From a bacterium (lineage in GTDB: Bacteria; Bdellovibrionota; UBA1018): DNA of 64,000 nt. The notes below the pieces were generated by a model. That model saw nothing but the letters and a program-made list of their open reading frames with translations. It made no database searches and had not been told where the DNA came from. Positions 19,038 through 31,096 of the stretch are shown here, in pieces. Position 1 is the first letter of the stretch, and each line of letters begins with the position of its first letter. The stretch spans positions 1 through 64,000 of the forward strand of contig JAIEMT010000023.1 of NCBI GenBank assembly GCA_019751945.1. Reading direction: 5' to 3'. Made by a program: the position numbers and the translations under genes.

Positions 19038-20356
19038 AGGTGATTGGAGCTTGCCACTTTTCGCTGATTCTTAAAATAGCTCTCAATCGCTCGACGACCT
19101 AAATAAGACGATTTCACTACCCAGTACTTCTCGTGAATGGTCAAAGCAGCCACGGCCACTCGGCGATTGCCCAGTTCCGCGAAGCCAATGAACCAATCAT
19201 ATTTGCCACGAGGTTCCGTACCGGTGAGAGAGCCGGTCTTTCCACCGACATCCACCATAGAAAGAGCGCCCCGAGTAAAGCCGCGGAAAGAGGTGCGAGA
19301 AGTTCCGCGAGTCACCGTCTGTCTCATTAACGCCCGAATTTCATTCGCCGTCTGCGGATCCACGGTGACTGAACTCACTCTTGAACGAGCGTGGTAAAGA
19401 TATTTTCCGTCATCGGCGGTGGCGCTTTGAACCACGTAAGGCTCCATCATTTTGCCTTCATTGACGACTGCAGCAGCAATCAGAGCACCCTGAAGCGGAC
19501 TCATCGTGGTTTCGCGGGTAAAGCCTGAAGCGGTTTCAGCCAAAGACCAAGCATCGTCTGAAATATCTGCACGACCCATTTCCATGGGAAGGTCCGAAGC
19601 AATCGAACGATTGAAACCGAAGCGCTCAGCGTATTTACGAAGCTCCGTTGGTCCCACTGTGAACACACCGAGTTTTCCAAAAGCAGAATTTACGGATTGA
19701 GCAAACGCGTCTTTCAACGTGAGGTAACGAGTCCAACGATTGATTTTATCGCGAAGGACATTGCTCTTATAAAGGGTGTGATAGCGACCATTCACTGGAA
19801 TCAAGGTGTTGGCCGAAACGTTCCGTTCCGCAATCGCAGCAGCCGCGGTCACGACTTTAAAAACGGAAGCAGAAGGAAAAGTAGATTGAAGAGCGAGATT
19901 TCCGCCAGTCTTTCGCGGCGGCTTCTGATAATTCGCCATCGAAAGAATCTGACCAGTCGCTGCATCCAGCACCACAACAGAACCGTAGTCAGGCCCATAG
20001 GATTTCAGCAGGCTTTCCATGTCGTGCTGAAGGTCGGTATCAAACGTGTAATCCAATTTGACGTGAATAGGTTTCTTTCCGCCCAGATTTATTTCCACAT
20101 CGGACGGGAAATTTTGTGCGACACCCATCGTTTGGATCGCATCTGCTAAAATTTTCTTTTGCTTGGCATTGACGAGGTCAGAGTCGTCTTTGGAAAAAAA
20201 CTGTGAGCCCAGTAGCCCGACCAGTCCCACGACCGACAAAGAAGCGAGTGCAATGATGGAATATCGTGATCGCTTTAACGTTCTACGCATCTGTATGAAT
20301 AGTCTCTGATTCCTCGTTGTAAGGTCAAGAACCCCTAGGTAATTACGTCCTGCCAT
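19034..20356 (-). CDS. penicillin-binding protein transpeptidase-domain protein
   Basis: 'PSASVFKVVTA' (SxxK), 'QSVNSAFGKLG' (SxN), 'VGGKTGSLTG' (KTG); ATGA overlap with rsmH; no PBP dimer domain evident. Confidence 0.88.
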   Translation of the reverse strand: MAGRNYLGVLDLTTRNQRLFIQMRRTLKRSRYSIIALASLSVVGLVGLLGSQFFSKDDSDLVNAKQKKILADAIQTMGVAQNFPSDVEINLGGKKPIHVKLDYTFDTDLQHDMESLLKSYGPDYGSVVVLDAATGQILSMANYQKPPRKTGGNLALQSTFPSASVFKVVTAAAAIAERNVSANTLIPVNGRYHTLYKSNVLRDKINRWTRYLTLKDAFAQSVNSAFGKLGVFTVGPTELRKYAERFGFNRSIASDLPMEMGRADISDDAWSLAETASGFTRETTMSPLQGALIAAAVVNEGKMMEPYVVQSATADDGKYLYHARSRVSSVTVDPQTANEIRALMRQTVTRGTSRTSFRGFTRGALSMVDVGGKTGSLTGTEPRGKYDWFIGFAELGNRRVAVAALTIHEKYWVVKSSYLGRRAIESYFKNQRKVASSNHL

Positions 20357-20560
20357 GAAAACCTCTGCCGAATTGAAGTTTTAGTCAAATCAGGGGGATT
20401 GTTTTTAGTCGCGTAGAACTGAGTTTTTAGAACTGAAAAGTCGCGAAAAGCACGTCCAGCAAGTGAACCCCGGTACCCTGATTCCATTTTAAATGAGGAT
20501 GATGCTGAGTGGCAAATGGTATCTCGTCGCGGTTAACTTACTGAAATTAAATAAGAAAAT

Positions 20561-20686
20561 CTGTTTGCTGTTTGCAGTCTGCAGAAGCGGGCATCGGTTT
20601 GCTGAAGCAGGGACTGTTGGCAACAGCTCACTGAAACAGCTTCAGCAGACAGCTGCCTGCTTCCGCAGACTGCAAACAGCAAACAG
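20561..20686. repeat. ~126-nt giant imperfect palindrome/hairpin element
   Basis: 33-nt arms 20561-20593 and 20654-20686 match 31/33 as inverted repeats; second inner stem (TGCTGAAGC) and a CTGTT-GGC-AACAG tip. Confidence 0.9.
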
Positions 20687-20694
20687 TATTCCCC

Positions 20695-21633
20695 TTACAG
20701 CGAAACCGGCGCGCCCGGCGTTTCAGGATGCGGATCCACCGCATCCTCTGGCGGAACAGGAGGAGGAAAGGGCGGTTTCTTCTGAGTTTGGATTTCTTCC
20801 GTCGCGGTTTCAGCAGGAGCGGAGGTACCGACTTCTTCTGTAATCGTTGTTGAACCCGGAACTCCTTCGTTCTCGAACCAATAGCGCGCGTTCAGATCTT
20901 CTTTGAGTTGCTCTTCGGTGATGTACTTTGCCGATTCCATTTTGGTGAGAATGGATTTCACCGTTTTGTTGGCGTACTCCGACATCTGTCGCGATTTAAA
21001 CGATTGATTGTAGCGCTTCGGACTCGGCAAAAGCATCGCGAGGAAAGCTCCTTCTCGAGCTGTCAGTTCCGACGGCGCTTTTTTGAAATAGTGCTGAGAA
21101 GCCGCGTTGATTCCGTAAATTCCATCACCCCACTCGGCGACGTTCAAATAAGTTTCGAGAATTTTCTTTTTAGGAACGGAGTTTTCTAGTCGAACGGCTA
21201 AGACCAACTCCTTCGCTTTTCGCCAAAGATTCTTGTCATTATCTAAGAAAACATTCTTTACGACTTGCTGTGTAATAGTGCTCGCGCCGCGATGCAGCTT
21301 TCCCAATTCCCAGTCATCTTTAATGGCTTCACGAATCTGATTGGGATCGTAACCCTTGTGCTGAAAGAAGGCCCAATCTTCGCTAACAATAATGGCTCCC
21401 ACGGCGGTTTTCGAGACGCTTTCTAAACCCACCCAACCCGTTGGCGGAGCTGGCTGCAGCTTGATCTGGGATGTTTTATCCGTGGAGTGGTATTCCACCA
21501 CCGGGTATTGATTTCTCAAAACCGAAACATCCGGAAATTCCTGAGTTAGAAAGTCATAACCTGACCAAACTAGGAACGCGGTGCCTGCCACGATGATCAT
21601 GCTGAAGATGAAAGCAACCCGACCGAAGCTCAA
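20695..21633 (-). CDS. mtgA: monofunctional biosynthetic peptidoglycan transglycosylase
   Basis: GT51 motifs 'SEDWAFFQHKGYDPNQIREA', 'HRGASTITQQVVKNVFL', 'KKILETYLNVAEWGDGIYGINAASQHYF'. Confidence 0.92.
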   Translation of the reverse strand: MSFGRVAFIFSMIIVAGTAFLVWSGYDFLTQEFPDVSVLRNQYPVVEYHSTDKTSQIKLQPAPPTGWVGLESVSKTAVGAIIVSEDWAFFQHKGYDPNQIREAIKDDWELGKLHRGASTITQQVVKNVFLDNDKNLWRKAKELVLAVRLENSVPKKKILETYLNVAEWGDGIYGINAASQHYFKKAPSELTAREGAFLAMLLPSPKRYNQSFKSRQMSEYANKTVKSILTKMESAKYITEEQLKEDLNARYWFENEGVPGSTTITEEVGTSAPAETATEEIQTQKKPPFPPPVPPEDAVDPHPETPGAPVSL

Positions 21634-21708
21634 ATGACACCCACCATTAAAATGCTGATTCGAAACAAGAAGCTTGTATCGCTCCTAGCCAAAATGTAAT
21701 CTAGCCCT

Positions 21709-22644
21709 GTGAAATCAAAGATCTCATCGACCAAGGCTTTTCCAAAAACAGCTTCAAAGAAGACAGCGACACTCCAGCGTTTATCGAAGATTGAGGCACA
21801 GGGCAAGGGCAAGAATCACCCTCAAGAACACAATCCCTATCTCATTCCCAATACCAACCGCATCTATACGAATCCCAAGAAGCAAAAAATCGCTCGCGAC
21901 ATGCTTGAGCGCTATACGGGAACCCCGGTAGAACGCTTCAGAAAACAGATTATCCTCACAAATTTCGATTATTACTTAGAACGATTCCACAACATTTGTG
22001 GAGACGAACGTACCAAGGGTTCGGCCATGAACGTGGTTCATAGCGATCGAGCCGATGTAAGTATCGTCGACTTTTCTATCGGGTCACCCAATGCGGCTCT
22101 GATCATCGAACTTATGGCGGCAATCGATCCCACCGCCGTTTTATTTTTAGGAATGTGCGGAGGACTGCATCGTTCGTTAAAAGTGGGAGATTTCATTCTT
22201 CCGACGGCTGCCATCCGCGACGAAGGTGCGTCGCAGCATTTCATGCCGCGCCAAGTACCCGCCCTTCCCACTTTTAAGATTCAAAAATTTGTCTCTCAGA
22301 TTTTAGTCGAAAAAGGGTTAGACTATCGTACTGGGGTTATTCACACGACGGATTATCGTTTTTGGGAATTTGATATGAAATTCAAAGCCCAATTGTACGA
22401 TGAACGTGCCCTGGCGATTGAGATGGAATCCGCTACTCTCTTCGTCGCTGGTTTCGCGAGCAAAGTTCCAATTGGCGCATTGCTCTTAGTTTCGGATCTT
22501 CCTCTTCGCAGAGGTGGAATCAAAACGATGAAATCAGCGAAAGCTGTTTTTAGACAGTACACCGATATGCATTTGGAAATCGGGATCAAGTCGATGAGTG
22601 AGATCGCGGAACGCGGTGAACATATCCGTCACTACAAATGGTGA
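21709..22644 (+). CDS. amn: AMP nucleosidase
   Basis: 'NTNRIYTNPKKQKIARDMLERYTGT', 'FLGMCGGLHRSLKVGDFILPTAAIRDEG', 'AIEMESATLFVAGF'; GTG start. Confidence 0.9.
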   Translation: MKSKISSTKAFPKTASKKTATLQRLSKIEAQGKGKNHPQEHNPYLIPNTNRIYTNPKKQKIARDMLERYTGTPVERFRKQIILTNFDYYLERFHNICGDERTKGSAMNVVHSDRADVSIVDFSIGSPNAALIIELMAAIDPTAVLFLGMCGGLHRSLKVGDFILPTAAIRDEGASQHFMPRQVPALPTFKIQKFVSQILVEKGLDYRTGVIHTTDYRFWEFDMKFKAQLYDERALAIEMESATLFVAGFASKVPIGALLLVSDLPLRRGGIKTMKSAKAVFRQYTDMHLEIGIKSMSEIAERGEHIRHYKW

Positions 22645-22685
22645 TAAATGGTGACGAAGGTCTTTGTTTAGAGTAGGGCTGATAA

Positions 22686-24491
<1,806 letters not shown>

Positions 24492-24495
<4 letters not shown>

Positions 24496-25451
24496 AGAAG
24501 AAACCGTCCGCAAAAAAAGGGCCGCTCCACGGTTGTACCATTCTGGATTGCTCGACCTTGCTACCGGGTCCATTCGTTGGAAAGCTCCTCGCGCTTCAAG
24601 GGGCCAAGGTTTTAAAAGTGGAAAGTCCGGATCGACCCGATCCGGCTCGAGACTTGGGGCACTATTATAAAGACCTGAATGACTGCAAAAAGCTCGTCCT
24701 CCTGAATTTAACCAAATTAGAAGATCAGAAAAAATTTAAGAAACTGGTGAAGGAAGCAGACGGATTGATCGAAGGCTTTCGTCCTAGTGCTAAATTGAAG
24801 CTGGGCTTGGATGAAAAGTCCCTGCACAAGGTGAACCCTAAACTTTGTATCACCAGCCTAGTGGGCTACCGTGAAGACGGACCCTGGAAAGATCGCGCTG
24901 GTCACGACCTGAACTTTCAAGCCGTTACAGGATGCCTTTCGCTTTTCGAGGGAGTTCCGGGCCTGCCTCTTGCGGACTTATTTAGTGCCTACAAAGCCGC
25001 TTACATGATGGCCGCCAGCCTCCACGCCGTGAAAGCCGGCGGGAAAGGTCGCCGCGCGGTCGTCAGCATGACTGACGCCATCCGAGAAGCCCAGAGCAGT
25101 TTCTACCATGAGTATTTAGCCACGAAAGAAGTGCCCGGCCCAGGCGCCTCGCTCCTGACCGGTAAGTTTCCCTGCTACCGTATTTACAGCACGCAAGATC
25201 ACCACCGAGTCTCTGTCGGCGCCATCGAAGGGAAGTTCTGGGACAAGATCTGCCAGATTTTGCAGTTGCCCCAGTTTGCTGGAAAAGGCTACACCGTAGG
25301 CGAAGAAGGCAAGAAGATCGCAGCCGCCGTACAAGGAGCTTTCAGCTCGAAACCCTGGTCGCACTGGGAAGGCTTGTTTGAAAGCGCCGACTGCTGCGTC
25401 GAAAGAGTTTTAGATTACTCAGAGGTTTCCCGGCTTGGCGTACAACCCTAA
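24492..25451 (+). CDS. CaiB/BaiF-type CoA-transferase family protein (short)
   Basis: 'LDCSTLLPGPFVGKLLALQGAKVLKVESPDRPDPAR', 'GHDLNFQAVTGCLSLFEG'; 319 aa, appears shorter than usual at the C-terminus. Confidence 0.82.
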
Positions 25452-26034
25452 AGATTATTACTTTCACAAAGCAAAGGCCGAGAACTTTGCCGCGCGTTCG
25501 GTTTTCAAGCTCCAGGAAATTGATCGCCGCCTGAAAGTTCTTCGCGCGGGAGATAAAGTTTTAGACCTCGGTGCAGCCCCAGGCTCCTGGTCCCAGTACG
25601 CCTCCCAAAAAGTGGGCGAGAAGGGCCGAGTTCTCGGCATCGATATACAGCCGATCAAGCTCACTCTGCCGAACGCGATTTTTGTAACTGCGGACATGCG
25701 CGACTTAAATCTCGAGGAACTTTTCACTGAAAAGGGAATCAGCCCGCCCTTTGATCTGGTGATGTCCGACATGGCCCCAAAAACCATCGGTGTCAAAATC
25801 ACCGATCAGGCCAGATCTTTCGAGCTCTGTGAATTGGCCCTTCAAACCGCTGAACGTTTTTTAAAACCCAACGGCCATTTTATCTGTAAGCTCTTTCACA
25901 GCGATGAATTCGAACAGCTTAGAAAAATGCTCGCAGCAAAATTTAAGAAGGTAGAAATCATTCGACCCAAAAGTACGCGGAAAGAGAGTAAGGAAATTTT
26001 TCTGATCGCCCTCCATTACCAAGGTGAAAAATAA
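25435..26034 (+). CDS. rlmE: 23S rRNA (uridine-2'-O-)-methyltransferase RlmE/FtsJ family
   Basis: 'ARSVFKLQEID', 'VLDLGAAPGSWSQYA', 'LVMSDMAPKTIGVKITDQARSFELCELAL', 'KLFHSDEFEQL'. Confidence 0.93.
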   Translation: MAYNPKDYYFHKAKAENFAARSVFKLQEIDRRLKVLRAGDKVLDLGAAPGSWSQYASQKVGEKGRVLGIDIQPIKLTLPNAIFVTADMRDLNLEELFTEKGISPPFDLVMSDMAPKTIGVKITDQARSFELCELALQTAERFLKPNGHFICKLFHSDEFEQLRKMLAAKFKKVEIIRPKSTRKESKEIFLIALHYQGEK

Positions 26035-26708
26035 TGTTTGTCTTTTCAAACCTCGCTATCAGCATTGATGGAAAAATTGCAACCGCCAGCCGAGAGCACT
26101 TTCCTCTTGGCACTCCAGCCGATCGAGAACAGATGCAGGTTCTTAGAAAAGAATCGGACGCCATTCTCATGGGTGCCACCACCCTTCGTGCCTTTCAAAA
26201 ACCCCTTTTGGCAGAGGGGGCTTCCAAGCAACCCTTAAATGTCATCCTATCGTCCAAGCTCGACGGGATTTCGCCCAGCTGGGCCTTTTTCACCTCGAAC
26301 AAAATCAAACGCCTGATTTTTGTGGGTGCGAGTTGCCCCAAAGCTAAACTTTCTAAATTTAAAAAGAATTCGGAAATCGTCGTCCTTAAAAAGCCCACAG
26401 CGAAGAAAACACTCGGCGTCCAAATGGCTGAAGCGCTCGAGGAACGGGGAGTGCAGCGCCTACTCGTCGAGGGTGGGGGTGCCGTCATGTGGGACTTTGC
26501 TTCTCAAGATTTAATCGATGAATACCACGTCACCGTTACCCCTCGCGTGCTTGGGGGCACTGATGCACCCACTTTGGTCGACGGATTGGGGCTTAAACCC
26601 GATCAAGTCGTTAACCTCAAGCTGGAACAGTGCCGAGTTTTGAAAAATGAACTCTATCTGATCTATAGAAAAACGGGAAAACGGGGACGCAAGCTAGCGG
26701 ATCTTTAA
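26034..26708 (+). CDS. RibD C-terminal-like (dihydrofolate reductase fold) reductase
   Basis: 'NLAISIDGKIATASREHFPLGTPADREQMQVLRKESDAILMGATTLRA', 'RLLVEGGGAVMWDF'. Confidence 0.85.
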   Translation: MFVFSNLAISIDGKIATASREHFPLGTPADREQMQVLRKESDAILMGATTLRAFQKPLLAEGASKQPLNVILSSKLDGISPSWAFFTSNKIKRLIFVGASCPKAKLSKFKKNSEIVVLKKPTAKKTLGVQMAEALEERGVQRLLVEGGGAVMWDFASQDLIDEYHVTVTPRVLGGTDAPTLVDGLGLKPDQVVNLKLEQCRVLKNELYLIYRKTGKRGRKLADL

Positions 26709-26888
26709 ACGGGGATCGACCGGACATCCCGGGCAGGCGGCGCTCACTTCCTGGGAAATACGCTGCCAGATATTGAAAAGATTCCCCTTCACGGTATTGG
26801 TCAGAAGCACGACTACGCTCAGTGCAATCGCGACGGCGAGGATGTACTCCACTAGGGTCTGACCGCTCTCATCGAGCTTTCGTTTCAT
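26694..26888 (-). CDS. Flp-type pilin-like small protein (class III signal peptide)
   Basis: 'MKRKLDESGQTLVEYILAVAIALSVVVLLTNTV': Gly followed by QTLVEY places Glu+5/Tyr+6 before a hydrophobic helix. Confidence 0.7.
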   Translation of the reverse strand: MKRKLDESGQTLVEYILAVAIALSVVVLLTNTVKGNLFNIWQRISQEVSAACPGCPVDPRLKIR

Positions 26889-26920
26889 ACTCCATCTATT
26901 CTAAGGTATAGTCGCCCCCA

Positions 26921-27526
26921 GTGACAACCCAACCGAATCCCCCGCAGTTAAAGGCGATTTCCTTAAAAAGCGTGCTCCTTCCGGGGCTTGTTGCCATTGG
27001 ACTTGTGGCTGCGGTCCTTACCGCGATGAAATATCTCCTCCCTGCTCACCGCGACCATCTGTTTCCGGGTAAGACCCCGTCTGCCGCCCGAGGCATCCAA
27101 GTCGGGGGAGTTCTTCCAGAGTTTTCGTTTAAAAACTTGCAAGGGGAGTCGTTTCCGGTCTCGGATCTCAAAAATAAGCTAACAATTCTCAATTTTTGGG
27201 CCAGCTGGTGCGACGCCTGTATTGTCGAGGTCCCCTCTTTGGTTAAACTCCGGTACGAATATAGGGACCGAGGCCTCGAAATACTTGGTATCAATCTCGA
27301 CGAAAATCCTGACGATATTGTCCCTTTTTTGGTAAAGAGACTGGGCATTGAATACCCTGTCTTCGTGGATCCAAGCGGCGAGATTGCAGGTTTGCTGGAA
27401 GTCGGTGCCATTCCACACACGGTAGTGTTCGACAGTGATCGGAAGATCCTGCTGATCGAAACAGGGGAACGAGACTGGTTTGATTCAGAAATTCGAACAC
27501 TGGTTGAAAAATGGTTAAAGGAATGA
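26921..27526 (+). CDS. TlpA/ResA-like thioredoxin-fold protein
   Basis: N-terminal TM anchor; 'LTILNFWASWCDACIVEVPSLVKL' (WCxxC), 'ILGINLDENPDD'; GTG start. Confidence 0.9.
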   Translation: MTTQPNPPQLKAISLKSVLLPGLVAIGLVAAVLTAMKYLLPAHRDHLFPGKTPSAARGIQVGGVLPEFSFKNLQGESFPVSDLKNKLTILNFWASWCDACIVEVPSLVKLRYEYRDRGLEILGINLDENPDDIVPFLVKRLGIEYPVFVDPSGEIAGLLEVGAIPHTVVFDSDRKILLIETGERDWFDSEIRTLVEKWLKE

Positions 27527-28218
27527 AGAAATTTGCGCTCCCGCTCTTTCTGACGGAACGAAACAAATACGTTCTGGGCGCACTGACTTTTCTGGTAGCG
27601 GTGCCGATGTACCTGCTCGCCAACCACTATCCGATTTTTACTCCTCAACAGCTTCCGCTCTGGAAATGGGACAAGATGATTCCCTTCATTCCAGAGACCG
27701 TCTTCGTCTATGTGAGCGAATACATTCTCTTCGTCGCCGCGTATCTGTTTTCGCGCGATATGGAGAATATGAATAAATACATTTATTCATTTTTGGGTCT
27801 TCAAACCATTAGCGTAATTATATTTTGGGTTTGGCCAACCACTTACCCGCGAGACCTTTTTCCCCTTCCCGACAATTTGGATTGGCTCACTTTTACCGTA
27901 TTTAGCAACTTAAGGACGGTGGATGCTCCCACGAATTGCTGCCCGAGCCTTCATGTTAGCAGTGTCTACCTATCAAGCTTCATTTTCTTGGATGAACAAA
28001 AAGGGCGCTTTCTTTTTTTCTTTCTCTGGGCAACAGCGGTGGCAATCTCCACCCTGACCACGAAGCAACATTACATTGTCGATGTGATAGCCGGACTCGG
28101 CTTAGCGGTTCTTTCCTATTACATTTTTCACAAGCTGATCCCGTACCGAAAGGTCAGCTGGGCTGCCAAGCGAACCGGTAGTAGATCTCCTCGAAGCGCT
28201 GTGCGTTTAGAATCGTAA
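27511..28218 (+). CDS. PAP2-superfamily membrane phosphatase
   Basis: 'CCPSLHVSSVYLSSF' (PSxH) and 'STLTTKQHYIVDVIAGLGLA' (SxxxxxHxxxD-like), multiple TM segments. Confidence 0.83.
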   Translation: MVKGMKKFALPLFLTERNKYVLGALTFLVAVPMYLLANHYPIFTPQQLPLWKWDKMIPFIPETVFVYVSEYILFVAAYLFSRDMENMNKYIYSFLGLQTISVIIFWVWPTTYPRDLFPLPDNLDWLTFTVFSNLRTVDAPTNCCPSLHVSSVYLSSFIFLDEQKGRFLFFFLWATAVAISTLTTKQHYIVDVIAGLGLAVLSYYIFHKLIPYRKVSWAAKRTGSRSPRSAVRLES

Positions 28219-29392
28219 AATCGGCATCCTTCCCTGGCTCCAAACTTCCTTTAGAACCCGAAAGACCCAACGCCTTGGCGGCGTTGTAAGTCACAGCTGC
28301 GAGAATTTCCGCCCGAGACATTCCCAGGTACAACGCTCCCAACGTCATGATAGCGGGGAGGGACTGGGTCATGCAGGTGCCTGGATTGAAATCGGTGGAA
28401 AGAGCCACGCACGCTCCGGATTGAATCAGCTTTCGAGCCGGTGCATGAGCCGCCTTTAGATAGAAAGCCGTTCCGGGAAGTAAAACACTGACTGTTTGGG
28501 ATTGCGCCAGCTTTTGAATTCCCTTCTCCGAAACTTTGAGAAGATGATCGGCCGAGAGAGCACCTAACTCTGCAGCCAGCGCCGCCGAATCGGTATCGCC
28601 CATTTCGTCGGCATGAACCCGAACAGCCAAGCCCAGTTCTTTAGCTTTCGTAAGAATACGTTTTCCTTCGTCTCGGGTGTAGTAGCCGTCGTCGATAAAA
28701 ACATCACAAGAAGTAGCAAGCTTGCGACGAGCAACCTCGGGAAGCATCCTTTCTAAGAGGTCGTTCAGATACGCTTCTCGGCTCTGATCTTTCGGATAGG
28801 CATGAGCGCCCAAGAAGGTAGGGACGATGGTCATCTCCGGATGTTTCTTGATCAGTTTCTGAACCACTTCCAGAATTTTTATTTCAGATTCCGTGGAAAG
28901 CCCGTAGCCACTTTTAATTTCAACGGTGCGAATGCCCCAGGCGTAGGCTTCTTTCAAACGGACTTCTGCTAGCTTTTCTAACTGAGCGGAGGTTGCTTCG
29001 CGGGTGGCTCGGACGGTGGTGGCAATGCCACCGCCTTTTTTGGCAATCTCTTCATAAGTCGCACCGGCACTTCTCAGCGCGAATTCTTCCGAGCGATCGC
29101 CCGCAAAAACTAAGTGGGTGTGACAGTCCACGAACCCTGCAGTAACGACCTTCTGTTTTTTTAAATCCTTCTTCGAAACCCGGGAGTATTTCTTGGGCAA
29201 CCCGCTAGTCGCACCAACCCATTCCACTCGGTGCGGAATCTCTTTGGATCCCACTTTTTTTACGGAGTAAACCAGAGCACCGTCTTCAATGAGCCCGAGA
29301 TCGGCTTCCTGAATTTTACGCCCATCCTTGCGGCGAATTCCAGCGCCGGTAAAAAGCTGACTGGCATGAACCAACGCGCGAAGTTTCGGCAT
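28154..29392 (-). CDS. hutI: imidazolonepropionase
   Basis: 'VDCHTHLVFAGDRSEEFALRSAGATYEEIAKKGGGI', 'VEIKSGYGLSTESEIK', 'VHADEMGDTDSAALAAELGALSADHL', 'STDFNPGTCMTQSLP'. Confidence 0.96.
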   Translation of the reverse strand: MPKLRALVHASQLFTGAGIRRKDGRKIQEADLGLIEDGALVYSVKKVGSKEIPHRVEWVGATSGLPKKYSRVSKKDLKKQKVVTAGFVDCHTHLVFAGDRSEEFALRSAGATYEEIAKKGGGIATTVRATREATSAQLEKLAEVRLKEAYAWGIRTVEIKSGYGLSTESEIKILEVVQKLIKKHPEMTIVPTFLGAHAYPKDQSREAYLNDLLERMLPEVARRKLATSCDVFIDDGYYTRDEGKRILTKAKELGLAVRVHADEMGDTDSAALAAELGALSADHLLKVSEKGIQKLAQSQTVSVLLPGTAFYLKAAHAPARKLIQSGACVALSTDFNPGTCMTQSLPAIMTLGALYLGMSRAEILAAVTYNAAKALGLSGSKGSLEPGKDADFTILNAQRFEEIYYRFAWQPS

Positions 29393-31051
29393 TTAAAGGA
29401 GCGGAACCTTTCCGCCGCGATCTGCAAACGCCCCTCGGGCAATCTTCTTAGAGGTGTCGTAGCCCGCATCCGCGTGGCGAACAATGCCCATACCGGGGTC
29501 AGAATTGAGAACACGAGCGAGGCGTTTTTCTGCCTCGGGAGTTCCATCTGCGACAATGACCATTCCAGCGTGAATGGAGTACCCCATTCCCACACCGCCG
29601 CCGTGGTGAACGCTCACCCAAGAAGCGCCGTTCACGGAATTGATCAACGCATTCAAAATCGGCCAATCGGCAACGGCGTCACTGCCATCTTTCATGGCTT
29701 CCGTTTCGCGATTTGGCGAAGCCACAGAGCCACAATCCAAATGATCGCGACCAATGACGATCGGAGCTTTCACTTTTTTATTCTTCACGAGATCGTTGAA
29801 AACTTTTCCGGCTTTTTCGCGCTGGCCGTAACCGAGCCAACAAATTCTAGCAGGCAGACCTTGGAACTGAATGCGCTCTTCCGCCATGGCCAGCCAACGG
29901 GCCAAGCCCTTGTCCTCAGGGAAAAGCTCTAAGAGCGCGCGATCGGTGACAGCAATGTCGGCCGGATCTCCGGAAAGCGCCACCCAACGAAACGGCCCAC
30001 GCCCTTCACAGAATTGCGGACGAATGTAAGCGGGAACAAACCCGGGAAAATCGAATGCGTTCTTCACGCCGGCGCGAACCGCTTGGGCGCGAATATTGTT
30101 TCCGTAGTCAAAGACGTGAGTGCCACGCTTCTTAAATTCCAGCATAGCCTCCACGTGACGACCCATCGAGGCGATCGATCGTTTTGCATAATCTTCGGGG
30201 TTCTTTTTCTGAAGCGCCAAAGCATCGGCCAAGCTCATTTTTTCGGGGATGTACCCGTGAAATTCATCGTGAGCGCTGGTTTGGTCCGTCATCAATTCTG
30301 CGACGAACCCTTTCTTCAGCAATTCCCAATGCACTTCCGCGGCGTTGCCAATCAAACCAATGCTCAAAGCTTTTCCAGATTTTTTAGCAGCATCGACTCG
30401 CTTCAAAGCGTCGTCAAGCGAGTGAGCCATTTCATCGAGGTACTTGGTATCGAGGCGCTTCTTCGCACGCCAAGGATCGACTTCGACGTTCAGAGAAACA
30501 GCACCCGCCATACTCGCAGCCAACGGTTGAGCGCCACCCATTCCACCCAATCCCGCAGTCAGAATCAGTTTTCCGGTGAGATCGCCTTGAAAGTGCTGAC
30601 GGCCGGCTTCCGCAAAAGTTTCGTACGTGCCTTGGACAATGCCCTGGGTACCGATGTAAATCCACGACCCGGCCGTCATTTGGCCGTACATCATCAAGCC
30701 GCGATCTTCCAATTCGCGAAAATGTTCCCAAGTCGCCCACTTCGGAACCAACATGCTGTTGGAAATTAAAACGCGAGGAGCATCGGGATGCGACGGCATC
30801 ACGGCCACGGGCTTGCCACTTTGGACAAGCAGGGTTTGGTCGTCCCGCAATTCTTTTAAGGTAGCGACGATCGCATCGTAGGATTGCCAGTTTCGGGCTG
30901 CGCGGCCGTTGCCGCCATAAACCACCAGGTCGTCTGGATTCTCAGCAACCCCGGGGTCGAGGTTATTCATCAACATGCGCAGAGCCGCTTCTTGAATCCA
31001 ACCGCGGCACTGCAGGGTGGTTCCATGCGCCGCATGAATATTCTTAGGCAT
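29393..31051 (-). CDS. hutU: urocanate hydratase
   Basis: '[40 protein letters not shown]' region, '[21 protein letters not shown]', '[20 protein letters not shown]', 'DQTSAHD'. Confidence 0.97.
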   Translation of the reverse strand: MPKNIHAAHGTTLQCRGWIQEAALRMLMNNLDPGVAENPDDLVVYGGNGRAARNWQSYDAIVATLKELRDDQTLLVQSGKPVAVMPSHPDAPRVLISNSMLVPKWATWEHFRELEDRGLMMYGQMTAGSWIYIGTQGIVQGTYETFAEAGRQHFQGDLTGKLILTAGLGGMGGAQPLAASMAGAVSLNVEVDPWRAKKRLDTKYLDEMAHSLDDALKRVDAAKKSGKALSIGLIGNAAEVHWELLKKGFVAELMTDQTSAHDEFHGYIPEKMSLADALALQKKNPEDYAKRSIASMGRHVEAMLEFKKRGTHVFDYGNNIRAQAVRAGVKNAFDFPGFVPAYIRPQFCEGRGPFRWVALSGDPADIAVTDRALLELFPEDKGLARWLAMAEERIQFQGLPARICWLGYGQREKAGKVFNDLVKNKKVKAPIVIGRDHLDCGSVASPNRETEAMKDGSDAVADWPILNALINSVNGASWVSVHHGGGVGMGYSIHAGMVIVADGTPEAEKRLARVLNSDPGMGIVRHADAGYDTSKKIARGAFADRGGKVPLL

Positions 31052-31096
31052 AGCCTTCGCAATACCACAGAATAATTCGGGGACGAGGCCTAAAAA

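Noticed and set aside
20493-20843. 116-aa plus-strand ORF across the giant hairpin and mtgA 3' end
   Set aside because: Its codons are the palindrome arms plus antisense mtgA; no independent coding signal.
30014-30769. 251-aa plus-strand ORF inside hutU
   Set aside because: Antisense to a strongly conserved enzyme; low-complexity composition.
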